DNA from: Antarcticimicrobium sediminis
Lineage (GTDB): Bacteria > Pseudomonadota > Alphaproteobacteria > Rhodobacterales > Rhodobacteraceae
Reading direction: 5' to 3'
Length of the DNA stretch: 64,000 bases
Assembly: GCF_004348975.1 (NCBI RefSeq)
Contig: NZ_SMFP01000006.1
Location: 186,001 to 250,000, forward strand
The notes under the pieces are model-generated. The model was not told the origin of the DNA, made no database searches, and worked only from the letters and a program-made list of their open reading frames with translations. Numbering within the stretch: position 1 is the stretch's first letter; every line of letters starts with the position of its first letter. The position numbers and the translations under genes were made by a program. This document shows positions 52,674 through 60,770 of this stretch, in pieces.

Positions 52674-53981
52674 ATGCCCCGCGACATGCTCACCGGCAGC
52701 CGTATCCGCGAACGACGTGCGATCAAGGGGCTGCGACAGGCCGATTTGGCACGGCAGGTCGGGATCTCGCCCTCTTACCTGAACCTGATCGAACACAATC
52801 GACGCAGAATCGGGGGCAAACTTCTGGTCGATCTGGCCGAGGTGCTGGGGGTCGAACCCTCGATGTTGACCGAAGGGGCCGAAGCGGCGCTGATTTCGGG
52901 CCTGCGCGAGGCGGCGGCGGAGGCCGGGGTCGCCATGGCCGAGACCGACCGCGCCGAGGAATTCGCCGGGCGATTTCCCGGTTGGGCCGAGGTGCTGGTC
53001 TGGTCGCATCGCCGCATCACCTCGCTGGAACGTACGGTTGAAACCCTGTCGGACCGGCTGACCCATGACCCCCGGCTTGCCGCGTCGCTGCACGAGGTGC
53101 TTTCCACCGCGGCCGCGATCCGCTCCACCGCGTCGATCCTGGCCGAAACCGGCGAGTTGGAGCCGGAATGGCGCGACCGGTTTCACCGCAACCTGAACGA
53201 GGACAGCGCGCGGCTTGCCGACAGTTCCAAGGCGCTGGTCAACTATCTCGATGACACCGAGGCCAGCGCCGATCATCGGGGCGCCCCGCAGGAGGAGGTC
53301 GAGGCGTTCATGGCGGCGCATGGCCATCATTTTCCGCTGCTGGAGGCGGGGGCGGGCGATCTTGATGCGATCATCGCCTCCGCGCCGGAACTGACCGGCC
53401 GGGCGGCGCGACAGGTGGCGCGCAAGATCTTGCGGCAATATGCGGCCGATGTCGTGGCGATGCCGCTGGCGCCCTTCTCCGAGGCGGTCAAGGCGCAGGG
53501 GCTTGATCCTCTGGCGTTGGCACAGGCCTTTGCGGTGGATCTGCCGGCGGTGTTCCGGCGCATTGCGACCTTGCCGGAGGGGGTGCTGCCGGGCGAGGTC
53601 GGGCTGGTGATCTGCGATGCCTCGGGCAGCATCCTGTTCCGCAAGGCGATCACCGGCTTTGCCCTGCCGCGCCATGGCGAGGCCTGCCCGCTCTGGCCGC
53701 TGTTCTCGGCATTGAACCGACCGCTGGTGCCCATTCGCCGCCGCGTGTCGCAATTGGGCCGGGCCGTTGCCGAGTTCGACTGTCTCGCCATCGCCTGGCC
53801 CGATGGTCCGCCGGGATTCGAGCGGGATCCGCTTTATCGCTCGATCATGCTGATCCTGCCGGTCCGGCACGGCGAGGGGGACGGGGCGACGCCGCAGCCG
53901 GTTGGGGGAACCTGTCGGGTCTGCCCACGCAGCGACTGTGACGCACGGCGCGAGCCTTCGATCCTGAGCGAAGGGTTTTGA
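52674..53981 (+). CDS. XRE-family regulator with DUF2083 (short-chain fatty acyl-CoA type)
   Basis: A 435-residue regulator. The N-terminal XRE helix-turn-helix (RQADLARQVGISPSYLNLIE, about residues 21-50) is followed by a large central domain and a C-terminal DUF2083 part with a cysteine set (CRVCPRSDC) near the end, as in ScfR/RamB/PrpC-type regulators. Those control propionate, acetate or glyoxylate genes and sense short-chain acyl-CoA. The ATG at 52674 is used; a second at 52686 is possible. It lies 92 bp upstream of the response-regulator operon, on the same strand. Confidence 0.82.
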   Translation: MPRDMLTGSRIRERRAIKGLRQADLARQVGISPSYLNLIEHNRRRIGGKLLVDLAEVLGVEPSMLTEGAEAALISGLREAAAEAGVAMAETDRAEEFAGRFPGWAEVLVWSHRRITSLERTVETLSDRLTHDPRLAASLHEVLSTAAAIRSTASILAETGELEPEWRDRFHRNLNEDSARLADSSKALVNYLDDTEASADHRGAPQEEVEAFMAAHGHHFPLLEAGAGDLDAIIASAPELTGRAARQVARKILRQYAADVVAMPLAPFSEAVKAQGLDPLALAQAFAVDLPAVFRRIATLPEGVLPGEVGLVICDASGSILFRKAITGFALPRHGEACPLWPLFSALNRPLVPIRRRVSQLGRAVAEFDCLAIAWPDGPPGFERDPLYRSIMLILPVRHGEGDGATPQPVGGTCRVCPRSDCDARREPSILSEGF

Positions 53982-54073
53982 CAGGCCCATCTCGGCGTGG
54001 CTATGCTGTCGAAAAGCAAGAATAATCTGTTGGCGCGGCCACGCTGACACGTCAGGGGGAGGAGGGGGGAGGC

Positions 54074-54454
54074 ATGGGCCGACATGTTTTGCTGATCGAG
54101 GATGAAGCCAATATTGCAGAGGCGATCCGCTTCCTGCTGACACGGGACGGCTGGCAGGTGGACACCCACGCCGATGGCAGTGACGCCGTCGAGGTGGTGT
54201 GCGCTGCCAAACCGGATCTGGTGATCCTCGACATGATGTTGCCGGGCAAAAGCGGCATGGACATCCTGCGCGAATTGCGCGCGATCGACGGCCTGCACGA
54301 TTTGCCGGTGCTGATGCTGACCGCGCGGGGCCAGTCGCGGGATCGCGACATGGCGGAAAAGGCCGGTGTCAGCCGGTTCATGACCAAACCTTTTTCCAAT
54401 ATCGAGGTGCTGACGGCGGTGCGCGATCTGCTGGCGCAGGCCTCGCGAACATGA
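54074..54454 (+). CDS. Single-domain response regulator
   Basis: A 126-residue stand-alone receiver domain. Asp53 in LVILDMMLPGKSG is the phosphorylation site; acidic Glu9/Asp10 (LIEDE), Thr in MLTARG and Lys in MTKPFSN complete the active site. It has no output domain, so it works as a shuttle or by protein contact. It overlaps the small membrane-protein gene by four bases (ATGA) and precedes the kinase gene, which is the natural partner. Confidence 0.92.
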   Translation: MGRHVLLIEDEANIAEAIRFLLTRDGWQVDTHADGSDAVEVVCAAKPDLVILDMMLPGKSGMDILRELRAIDGLHDLPVLMLTARGQSRDRDMAEKAGVSRFMTKPFSNIEVLTAVRDLLAQASRT

Positions 54455-54843
54455 TCGCCCGGGACGATGGGACGGAGCCAGAGCAAAGGGCCCCTTCGGT
54501 CTTTCTGGAACGGCAAAGCTATCGCCGCCGCCGGTTGACGGACGCGGCGCGGCTGCTGCCGGCGCTGGGCATCCTGCTCTATGCGGTGCCATTGTTATGG
54601 CCGGCGGCGGATGACACCGGCGGGGCTGAGCCGATGCCCACTTCGGGGGCGATCCTGTACATTTTTCTGGTCTGGGCGCTGTTGATCCTGGCCAATGTCT
54701 GGTTCGGCTTTCTTACCCGCAGCCTGTCCGGGGCCATGTCCGGGACGACATCGGGCCCCGCATCTGTATCTGCGTCTGTGGCGACATCCATGGCCGCGCG
54801 GGGCGACGAGGTGGCGGGCGGGGCCAAACGGGGTCAGGGGTGA
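54451..54843 (+). CDS. Two-TM membrane protein of a symporter-kinase operon
   Basis: A 130-residue protein with two predicted helices (LLPALGILLYAVPLLW and ILYIFLVWALLILANVWFGF), a cytoplasmic basic stretch (SYRRRRLTD) before the first, and a serine/threonine/alanine-rich C-tail. It lies between and overlaps the response regulator (ATGA) and the kinase (shared TGATG). The layout resembles DUF4212, the small partner of SSS-family symporters, which would fit the SSS domain of the downstream kinase. The similarity is topological only. Confidence 0.65.
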   Translation: MIARDDGTEPEQRAPSVFLERQSYRRRRLTDAARLLPALGILLYAVPLLWPAADDTGGAEPMPTSGAILYIFLVWALLILANVWFGFLTRSLSGAMSGTTSGPASVSASVATSMAARGDEVAGGAKRGQG

Positions 54844-57521
54844 TGCCGACGCTCAACCTCATGGTGCTGGTCTGTCTGGCCTATGTCGCACTGCTGTTCA
54901 TCGTGGCCTTCGCCGCCGATCGTCTGGCCGCCACCGGGCGCAGCACATGGCTGCGCTCGCCGCTGATCTACACGCTGTCGCTGTCGATCTATTGCACTGC
55001 CTGGACCTTTTATGGCGCGGTGGGATACGCCGCGCGCTCGGGGCTGGAATATGTCACCATCTACCTTGGTCCGACGCTGGTGATGGTCGGCTGGTGGTGG
55101 GGGCTGCGCAAGCTGGTGCGCGTGGGCCGCAGCCAGCGGGTGACCTCGATCGCAGACCTGATCTCGTCGCGCTATGGCAAATCCAACTTGCTGGCGATCT
55201 GCGTGACCGTGCTCGCCGTGGTCGGGATCACCCCCTATATCGCGCTGCAACTGCAATCGATCACGCTGTCGTTTTCGATCTTCTTCGAAGAGGGGACGGC
55301 GGGCGGCTACAACGATGCCTCGGTGGTGTTCTGGGTCGCGGCCGGGCTGGCGGTTTTTGCCATTCTGTTCGGCACCCGCAATCTGGACGCCAACGAACGC
55401 CACCACGGCGTTGTCACCGCCATCGCGCTGGAAGCGGTGGTCAAGCTGATCGCGCTGCTGGGGGTGGGGATTTTCGTGGTCTGGGGGCTGTCGGGCGGGG
55501 TCTCCGAGACCATGGCCCGCATCGACGCCTCGCCCATCGGTCAATGGCAGATGAACGGTAGCCGCTGGGCCACCATCACCTTTCTCGCCATGGCGGCCTT
55601 TGTCTGTCTGCCGCGCATGTTTCAGGTGATGGTGGTCGAGAACGACGATGAACGCCACCTGCGAACCGCCTCCTGGGCGTTTCCGACCTATCTGCTGCTG
55701 ATCAGCCTGTTCGTGGTGCCGATTGCGGTGGTCGGGCTTGAGGTGATGCCCAAGGGCTCCAACCCGGATATGTTCGTGCTGACCGTACCGCTGAGCCAAG
55801 GGCAGGAGGCGCTGGCGATGCTGTCGTTCCTTGGTGGCTTTTCCTCGGCCACCTCGATGGTGATCGTTGCCGCGATGGCGCTGTCGACGATGGTGTCGAA
55901 CCACGTGGTGATGCCGATCTGGCTGTCCTCGCAATCGGACCGCGCCTCGGTCTCTGGCGATGTGCGCCACGTGATCCTGTTGTCCCGGCGGGTGTCGATC
56001 GCCGCGATCATGGCGCTGGGCTATTTCTATTTCCGCCTGTCGGGGGGCGGCGCGGCGCTGGCCTCGATCGGGTTGATCTCATTCGCCGGTATTGCCCAGA
56101 TCCTGCCGGCGCTGGTGGGCGGGCTGTACTGGCGCGGGGCGACGCGCAGCGGCGCGCTGGCCGGGCTGACGGTGGGGTTCGGGCTGTGGCTGTATACCTT
56201 GCTGCTGCCGGGGTTGGGCGGTGGTCTGATGCCCGACTGGGTGCTGCAGGACGGCCCGTTCGGCCTGAGTTGGTTGCGGCCGCATGCGCTGTTCGGGATC
56301 GAGGGGCTGGACCCGATCGTGCATTCGGTGGTCTGGAGCATGTCGTTGAACGTGGCGGCGTTCTGTGCGGCCTCGCTGCTCAGCTTTCCGTCGCCGCTGG
56401 AGCGGCTTCAGGGGGCGCAGTTCGTCAATGTGTTTGACCATTCTTCCGGGCCGCGCGGCTGGACCGGGTCGGTCGCGCAAAGCGAGGATCTGATGATCAT
56501 GTCGCAGCGCATCCTTGGCGCGCGCGAGGCGCAGGAGCTGTTCCAGCGCGAGGCGGCGTTGCAGGGCGGGCGCGGTCACCTGCCCGAACCGACGCCGCTG
56601 TTTCTGGAGCGGTTGGAGCGCGAGCTTGGCGGCTCGGTGGGGGCGGCGGCGGCGCATGCGATGATCGGGCAGATCGTCGGGGGATCCTCGGTTTCGGTCG
56701 AAGATTTGTTGGCGGTGGCGGATGAAAGCGCGCAGTTGATGGAATACTCCGGTCAGCTTGAGGTAAAATCGACCGAGCTGGCCCGGACCGCCAAGAAGCT
56801 GCGCGAGGCCAACGAAAAGCTGACACAGATCTCGTTGCAGAAAGATGATTTTCTCAGCCAGATCAGCCATGAGTTGCGCACACCGATGACTTCGATCCGG
56901 GCGTTTTCCGAGATCCTGCGCGACACCGACGAACTGAGCATGCCGGAGCAGAACCGCTACGCCACCATCATCCACGACGAGGCGCTGCGCCTGACCCGGC
57001 TGCTGAACGATCTGCTGGATCTCAGCGTGATGGAGAACGGGCAGGTCACCCTGAACATGCGCGATGGCAGCTTGTCGGACGTGTTGGACCGCGCCGTCTC
57101 TGCGGTGTTGGCGGGGGCCGAAGGGTCGCTGGTGGTGCGCCGTCGTCGAGGCAGCGAAGAGGTGCAAGTGCGCTCGGATCTGGATCGTCTGGCGCAGGTG
57201 TTTATCAATCTGATCGCCAATGCGCAGAAATATTGCGATGCGCCGCAGCCGGAGCTGACCATCTCGGTCCATGATGTGGGCGGGCAGGTGGTGGTGGATT
57301 TCATCGACAATGGCAGCGGCGTGCCGGAACAGGCGCAATCGACCGTGTTCGAGAAGTTCTTTCGGGTGAACGCCGAAAAGGCCGGTGGTGCCGGGCTTGG
57401 GTTGGCCATCTCGCGCGAGATCATGCTGCGGCTGGGCGGCGATCTCATCTATCAACAGGGGCAATCGGGCGGCGCGTTCCGGGTGACGCTGCCGCTGGCG
57501 GGGCAGGAGGCCGCGCTGTAA
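54843..57521 (+). CDS. Sensor histidine kinase with N-terminal SSS (Na+/solute symporter) domain
   Basis: An 892-residue hybrid of transporter and kinase. Residues 1 to about 490 are a sodium:solute symporter (PutP-like) domain with roughly 13 membrane segments. A STAC-like linker follows (MSQRILGAREAQELF, near residue 550), then a coiled coil. The HisKA domain has SHELRTP with His676, and the HATPase domain has NLIANAQKY, DNGSGVP, FEKFFRV and GAGLGLAIS. The SSS-STAC-kinase order is that of CrbS, which with CrbR controls acetate use. A receiver partner is encoded three genes... upstream in the same operon. The start ATG at 54843 overlaps the previous stop; GTG at 54840 is an alternative. Confidence 0.88.
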   Translation: MPTLNLMVLVCLAYVALLFIVAFAADRLAATGRSTWLRSPLIYTLSLSIYCTAWTFYGAVGYAARSGLEYVTIYLGPTLVMVGWWWGLRKLVRVGRSQRVTSIADLISSRYGKSNLLAICVTVLAVVGITPYIALQLQSITLSFSIFFEEGTAGGYNDASVVFWVAAGLAVFAILFGTRNLDANERHHGVVTAIALEAVVKLIALLGVGIFVVWGLSGGVSETMARIDASPIGQWQMNGSRWATITFLAMAAFVCLPRMFQVMVVENDDERHLRTASWAFPTYLLLISLFVVPIAVVGLEVMPKGSNPDMFVLTVPLSQGQEALAMLSFLGGFSSATSMVIVAAMALSTMVSNHVVMPIWLSSQSDRASVSGDVRHVILLSRRVSIAAIMALGYFYFRLSGGGAALASIGLISFAGIAQILPALVGGLYWRGATRSGALAGLTVGFGLWLYTLLLPGLGGGLMPDWVLQDGPFGLSWLRPHALFGIEGLDPIVHSVVWSMSLNVAAFCAASLLSFPSPLERLQGAQFVNVFDHSSGPRGWTGSVAQSEDLMIMSQRILGAREAQELFQREAALQGGRGHLPEPTPLFLERLERELGGSVGAAAAHAMIGQIVGGSSVSVEDLLAVADESAQLMEYSGQLEVKSTELARTAKKLREANEKLTQISLQKDDFLSQISHELRTPMTSIRAFSEILRDTDELSMPEQNRYATIIHDEALRLTRLLNDLLDLSVMENGQVTLNMRDGSLSDVLDRAVSAVLAGAEGSLVVRRRRGSEEVQVRSDLDRLAQVFINLIANAQKYCDAPQPELTISVHDVGGQVVVDFIDNGSGVPEQAQSTVFEKFFRVNAEKAGGAGLGLAISREIMLRLGGDLIYQQGQSGGAFRVTLPLAGQEAAL

Positions 57522-57565
57522 GGCGAAGGGCATTGCACTGGGCTTGTGTGGGACGGTGGCCAAAG

Positions 57566-57587
57566 AAAAAGCGGCCCGTGGGGCCGC
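57566..57587 (-). terminator. Rho-independent terminator of the persulfide operon
   Basis: On the minus strand GCGGCCC and GGGCCGC (57571-57577, 57581-57587) form a perfect 7-bp stem with a 3-base loop, followed by TTTTTC. It lies 40 bp after the DUF442 stop codon. Confidence 0.85.
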
Positions 57588-57627
57588 CTTATGTGTCTAA
57601 GTCTTACCGTCTCGATCGCAGTCGCGT

Positions 57628-58059
57628 TCAGCTTCGGCTGGCGGCCAGATGCTCCAGCATCGGGCGCAGGTGGTCCAGCTCATAGCCGGCCTTTGCGGCC
57701 TTGCTCAGGATCTCGTCCACCGGAACCTGTCCGGCCTGACCCAGCGCCCAGATCACCGTGCAGCGGGTGCCGCTGCGGCAATAGGCCAGCACCGGGCCGG
57801 TGGCATCGGCGATGGTTTCGATCTGGCGGATGCCGTTTTCGGGCGTCAGCGTTTGCTGATCCAGCGGCAACGCGACGAAGGTAATCCCCACCGCCTCGGC
57901 CGCGTCGCGCATGGCGCGGCTGCCCTGTTCGGGGCCGATTTCAGAGTCGGGACGGTTGCAGATCACCGTGGTGAAACCGGCCTCGGCGATGGCTGGCAGA
58001 TCGGTTACTTCGATCTGCGGCGAAACGGCATAGCCGGGGGTAAGGGGGCGAATATCCAT
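57628..58059 (-). CDS. DUF442/TIGR01244 sulfur transferase (Blh-type phosphatase-like domain)
   Basis: A 143-residue stand-alone version of the domain found at the N-terminus of Blh proteins. The active-site loop AYCRSGTRC has Cys94, Gly97 and Arg99, the Cx5R pattern of dual-specificity phosphatases and rhodanese-like proteins. In this context it more likely moves sulfane sulfur. It is the last gene of a minus-strand operon with persulfide dioxygenase and two YeeE/YedE genes, as in bigR operons. Confidence 0.85.
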   Translation of the reverse strand: MDIRPLTPGYAVSPQIEVTDLPAIAEAGFTTVICNRPDSEIGPEQGSRAMRDAAEAVGITFVALPLDQQTLTPENGIRQIETIADATGPVLAYCRSGTRCTVIWALGQAGQVPVDEILSKAAKAGYELDHLRPMLEHLAASRS

Positions 58060-58068
58060 GTCCGTTCC

Positions 58069-58500
58069 TTACGCTGGCGCTGCGAGTCTGTCCAGACCGC
58101 GCCCAACCGCCGGGGCGGCGCCCATGCCCACCAGCATCGCGGCCAGAAAGATCAGCCCGCCCATGCCGTTATAGGTGATCGAGGCCACGGCCGGACCCGG
58201 GCAAAGACCGGCCAGCCCCCAGCCCATGCCGAACAGAACCGAGCCGGTAATCAGCCGGTGATCCAGCTCGGGGCGGGGCAGGGCCGGGAATTCGCCGCCC
58301 GCCAAGGGTTTGCGCCCTTCGGTCAGCCGCCAAGCGAGAACCATCGGGAGGATGGCGCCGCCCATGACAAAGGCCAGCGTCGGATCCCAGTTGCCGAACA
58401 CGTCAAGCCAGCCCTGCACCTTGGTGGTGTCGGTCATGCCGGAAATGAACAGCCCGCCGCCGAACAGCGCGCCGGCCAGAAGCGAAAGCAGAAGCCGCAT
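58069..58500 (-). CDS. YeeE/YedE-like protein, C-terminal-half type (DUF6691)
   Basis: A 143-residue membrane protein with about four helices. The conserved GLAGLCPGPA motif near residue 100 holds the cysteine. It is one half of a split YeeE/YedE sulfur transporter; the other half is encoded immediately upstream, overlapping by one base (TGATG). It presumably imports thiosulfate, sulfite or sulfide-derived sulfur. Confidence 0.85.
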   Translation of the reverse strand: MRLLLSLLAGALFGGGLFISGMTDTTKVQGWLDVFGNWDPTLAFVMGGAILPMVLAWRLTEGRKPLAGGEFPALPRPELDHRLITGSVLFGMGWGLAGLCPGPAVASITYNGMGGLIFLAAMLVGMGAAPAVGRGLDRLAAPA

Positions 58501-58928
58501 CAGATCACCTCCAGAACGTGACGGAAGATCGCCAGCATCAGACCGCCGGCAAGGATATAAAACACCGTGGCCACGATCCCGCGCAGCGAGAACCGCGAGA
58601 TGCCGCAGACCCCATGCCCCGAGGTGCAGCCATTGGCGATCCGCGTGCCGATGCCGACCAGCAGACCGGCGGCGACGATCACGACCCAGTTGCTGGTCAT
58701 ATGGGTGTCGATGTCGACATTATAGAGCGGCCACAGGATCAGCGGCATGACCACCACGCCGAACAGGAACGCGACCCGTTCCCACAGCGTGCTCCAGCCG
58801 CTGCCGTCCACCAACCCGCCGATGATGCCCGAGGCGCCCATGATCCGCCCGTTGCCCAGCAGGTATACCGCGCCTCCTGTCCCGATCAGCACGCCGCCGA
58901 TCAGCCCCCAGATCCAATCTATTTGCAT
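58500..58928 (-). CDS. YeeE/YedE-like protein, N-terminal-half type
   Basis: A 142-residue membrane protein with about four helices. The signature IANGCTSGHGVCGISRFS has two cysteines, as in YeeE/YedE sulfur transporters. The partner gene follows with a one-base overlap. The pair lies between the persulfide dioxygenase and DUF442 genes, a layout known from sulfide-detoxification operons. Confidence 0.87.
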   Translation of the reverse strand: MQIDWIWGLIGGVLIGTGGAVYLLGNGRIMGASGIIGGLVDGSGWSTLWERVAFLFGVVVMPLILWPLYNVDIDTHMTSNWVVIVAAGLLVGIGTRIANGCTSGHGVCGISRFSLRGIVATVFYILAGGLMLAIFRHVLEVI

Positions 58929-59026
58929 AAGTGTTTTCGTGTCCCTGTTCTGCGCAAGATTCTGCGCATGTTTTTCCGCTGGCAGATCATGGTGATCTGT
59001 CAGTGGGTTTCTGTCGGTGGCCGCTT

Positions 59027-59890
59027 TTACAGCTTGTTCACCGGAAGCTTGAGAAAGACATCGCCCTGATCGTCTGCCGGGGGCATCTGTCCGGCCCGCA
59101 TGTTCACCTGCAACGACGGCAGGATCAGGCGCGGCATCGCAAGGGTGGCGTCACGGGCGTCGCGCATCCGCACAAAGTCTTCCATGCTCTTGCCCTGCCC
59201 CACATGCACATTCAGGGCCTTTTGTTCGCCCACCGTGGTCTCCCACGCGAATTCGTCACGCCCCGGCGCCTTGTAGTCGTGGCCAACAAAGATGCGGGTG
59301 TCGTCCGGCAGTGCCAGAATTTTCTGGATCGAATTGAAAAGCGTCTCGGAGGAGCCGCCCGGAAAGTCACAGCGCGCGGTGCCGAAATCGGGCATGAACA
59401 ACGTGTCCCCGACAAAGGCCGCATCCCCGATCACATAGGTCAGGCAGGCCGGTGTATGGCCGGGTGTGTGCAGCACGTCGCCGCGCATCTGCCCGATCAT
59501 GAAGCTGTCGCCCTGTTTGAACAGCGCGTCGAACTGGCTGCCATCGCGCTGAAACTCGGTGCCTTCATTGAAGACCTTGCCAAAGGTGTCCTGCACCACG
59601 GTGATCCGGTCGCCGATGCCGATCTTGCCGCCGACCTTGTCCTGAATATAGGGCGCGGCCGACAGGTGGTCGGCGTGCACATGACTTTCCAGAACCCACT
59701 CCACGTTCAGGCCTTCTTGCTGAACATAGGCGACGATCCGGTCGGCGGATGTGGTGTCGGTGCGGCCCGAGGCATGGTCGAAATCCAACACACTGTCGAC
59801 AATGGCACAGGCTTTGCCATGCGGTTCGCGCACGACGTAGGACACCGTAAAGGTGGCTTCGTCGAAGAAGGCTTTCACAAAGGGGGTCAT
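59027..59890 (-). CDS. Persulfide dioxygenase-like metallo-beta-lactamase (ETHE1/Blh type)
   Basis: A 287-residue MBL-fold protein. The metal motif is H70-V-H72-A-D74-H75 (ESHVHADHL), followed by HTPGHTPAC, FVGDTLFMPDFG and FVGHDYKAPG, matching ETHE1-type persulfide dioxygenases that convert glutathione persulfide to sulfite. The frame opens at 59920, but the ATG at 59890 has GGAG upstream. A weak SoxR/SqrR-like site lies 31 bp before it. First gene of a four-gene sulfide/persulfide operon. Confidence 0.88.
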   Translation of the reverse strand: MTPFVKAFFDEATFTVSYVVREPHGKACAIVDSVLDFDHASGRTDTTSADRIVAYVQQEGLNVEWVLESHVHADHLSAAPYIQDKVGGKIGIGDRITVVQDTFGKVFNEGTEFQRDGSQFDALFKQGDSFMIGQMRGDVLHTPGHTPACLTYVIGDAAFVGDTLFMPDFGTARCDFPGGSSETLFNSIQKILALPDDTRIFVGHDYKAPGRDEFAWETTVGEQKALNVHVGQGKSMEDFVRMRDARDATLAMPRLILPSLQVNMRAGQMPPADDQGDVFLKLPVNKL

Positions 59891-59920
59891 TGGGATCTCC
59901 ATTGGCAGGTTCTGAAACAT

Positions 59921-59936
59921 ATATGTCTAAGCGAAT
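59921..59936 (-). promoter_or_regulatory. Candidate SoxR/SqrR operator F (persulfide dioxygenase)
   Basis: On the minus strand ATTCGCTTAGACATAT: the ATTC half fits but the other half is degenerate. An adjacent ACATATATGT palindrome (59917-59926) may contribute. The weakest of six sites. Confidence 0.4.
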
Positions 59937-60073
59937 GTGTTGCAAGGCGGAACTCTCGCCTGACTGGTTGGCCGTCGGCTGCGCCCGGTCCATCGCAGTG
60001 GCAGGAAATCGCCGGTGCGCGCCCGCAGGGTGATTTCGCGCAAGGAATCTTGCAGGAGCGTCATATATTATTG

Positions 60074-60100
60074 TCACGATCACGATCACGATCACGATCA
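60074..60100 (+). repeat. Hexanucleotide microsatellite (TCACGA x4.5)
   Basis: Four full TCACGA units and a partial unit lie 23 bp before the start codon of the small protein at 60123. Slippage here would alter the promoter or leader spacing. Confidence 0.9.
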
Positions 60101-60122
60101 TCGCGTCAGGGGGGGGAATGAT

Positions 60123-60338
60123 ATGACCGGACAAGAGATTTTAGCACAGGCCGAGCAAATGGCGCAGCGGATATCGGGTGCCGATCAAAAGCAGCGGCTG
60201 GAATTGCATCCGCAATTCAGCCAGCTTCTGATGCATCTGGAAGTGCAGGGGCTGCATGTACCGGGCCGGTTGCGCTGTCTCAATGCGGCTCTGATCGAAG
60301 AGAGCGTCGAGGCGCGGTTCGACAATATGCCGGTCTGA
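60123..60338 (+). CDS. Conserved small protein, function unknown
   Basis: A 71-residue soluble protein with no recognised domain. It contains the phrase QFSQLLMHLEVQGLHVPGRL and ends in VEARFDNMPV. I believe it is conserved among Rhodobacterales but cannot name a role. The start ATG at 60123 is preceded by GGGGGGAA. An open extension back to 60015 reads through the TCACGA microsatellite and is rejected. Confidence 0.65.
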   Translation: MTGQEILAQAEQMAQRISGADQKQRLELHPQFSQLLMHLEVQGLHVPGRLRCLNAALIEESVEARFDNMPV

Positions 60339-60403
60339 GCCACCGTAGGTCGGAGACGTTGTCGATCTGAGAGGGTCAGTCGGGTGGCGTTCTGCGTGGC
60401 GGA

Positions 60404-60622
60404 TCAGCCGAGAGCGGATCCCAACCCGACCAGCATCAGCCCAAGGATCGACAGCCCCAGCGCGCCTAGGTTGATCGGCAGTACCGATTTCAGCACCGCG
60501 CGCAGATCGTCGTCGGAAAGCTTGGCGCGGCGCGCGCGGGCAACGCGAAAAATGCACCAGACCAGCCCAACCAGCCCCGCCAGTGACATCGCCACGCCGG
60601 CCCAGATCATGATGTCGAACAT
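60404..60622 (-). CDS. Small two-TM membrane protein
   Basis: A 72-residue protein with two hydrophobic helices (IMIWAGVAMSLAGLVGLVW and LGALGLSILGLMLVGLG) joined by a basic loop (RVARARRAK). No domain is recognised. It is convergent with the small soluble gene at 60123. Confidence 0.65.
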   Translation of the reverse strand: MFDIMIWAGVAMSLAGLVGLVWCIFRVARARRAKLSDDDLRAVLKSVLPINLGALGLSILGLMLVGLGSALG

Positions 60623-60770
60623 GGTTGATCCCCTTGGTTTCTTGTCACTCTGCCGGTACCGGATCGGGGCCGAGGGTGCAAGCCGGGGTGGGGGAGGTTT
60701 CCGGCTTCGTCCTCAGACCCGCAGGGCTGCGCCCTTGGATCACGCGCCTATGGATTTCTCAGGCAGGGGG

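Noticed and set aside
56079-57563. Long minus-strand frame opposite the histidine kinase
   Set aside because: Shadow of the kinase domain, with no recognisable domain of its own.
60015-60122. HDHDHDHD-containing extension of the small protein at 60123, a possible metal-binding tail
   Set aside because: The His-Asp stretch is simply the TCACGA microsatellite read in frame, and a good ribosome site precedes the ATG at 60123.
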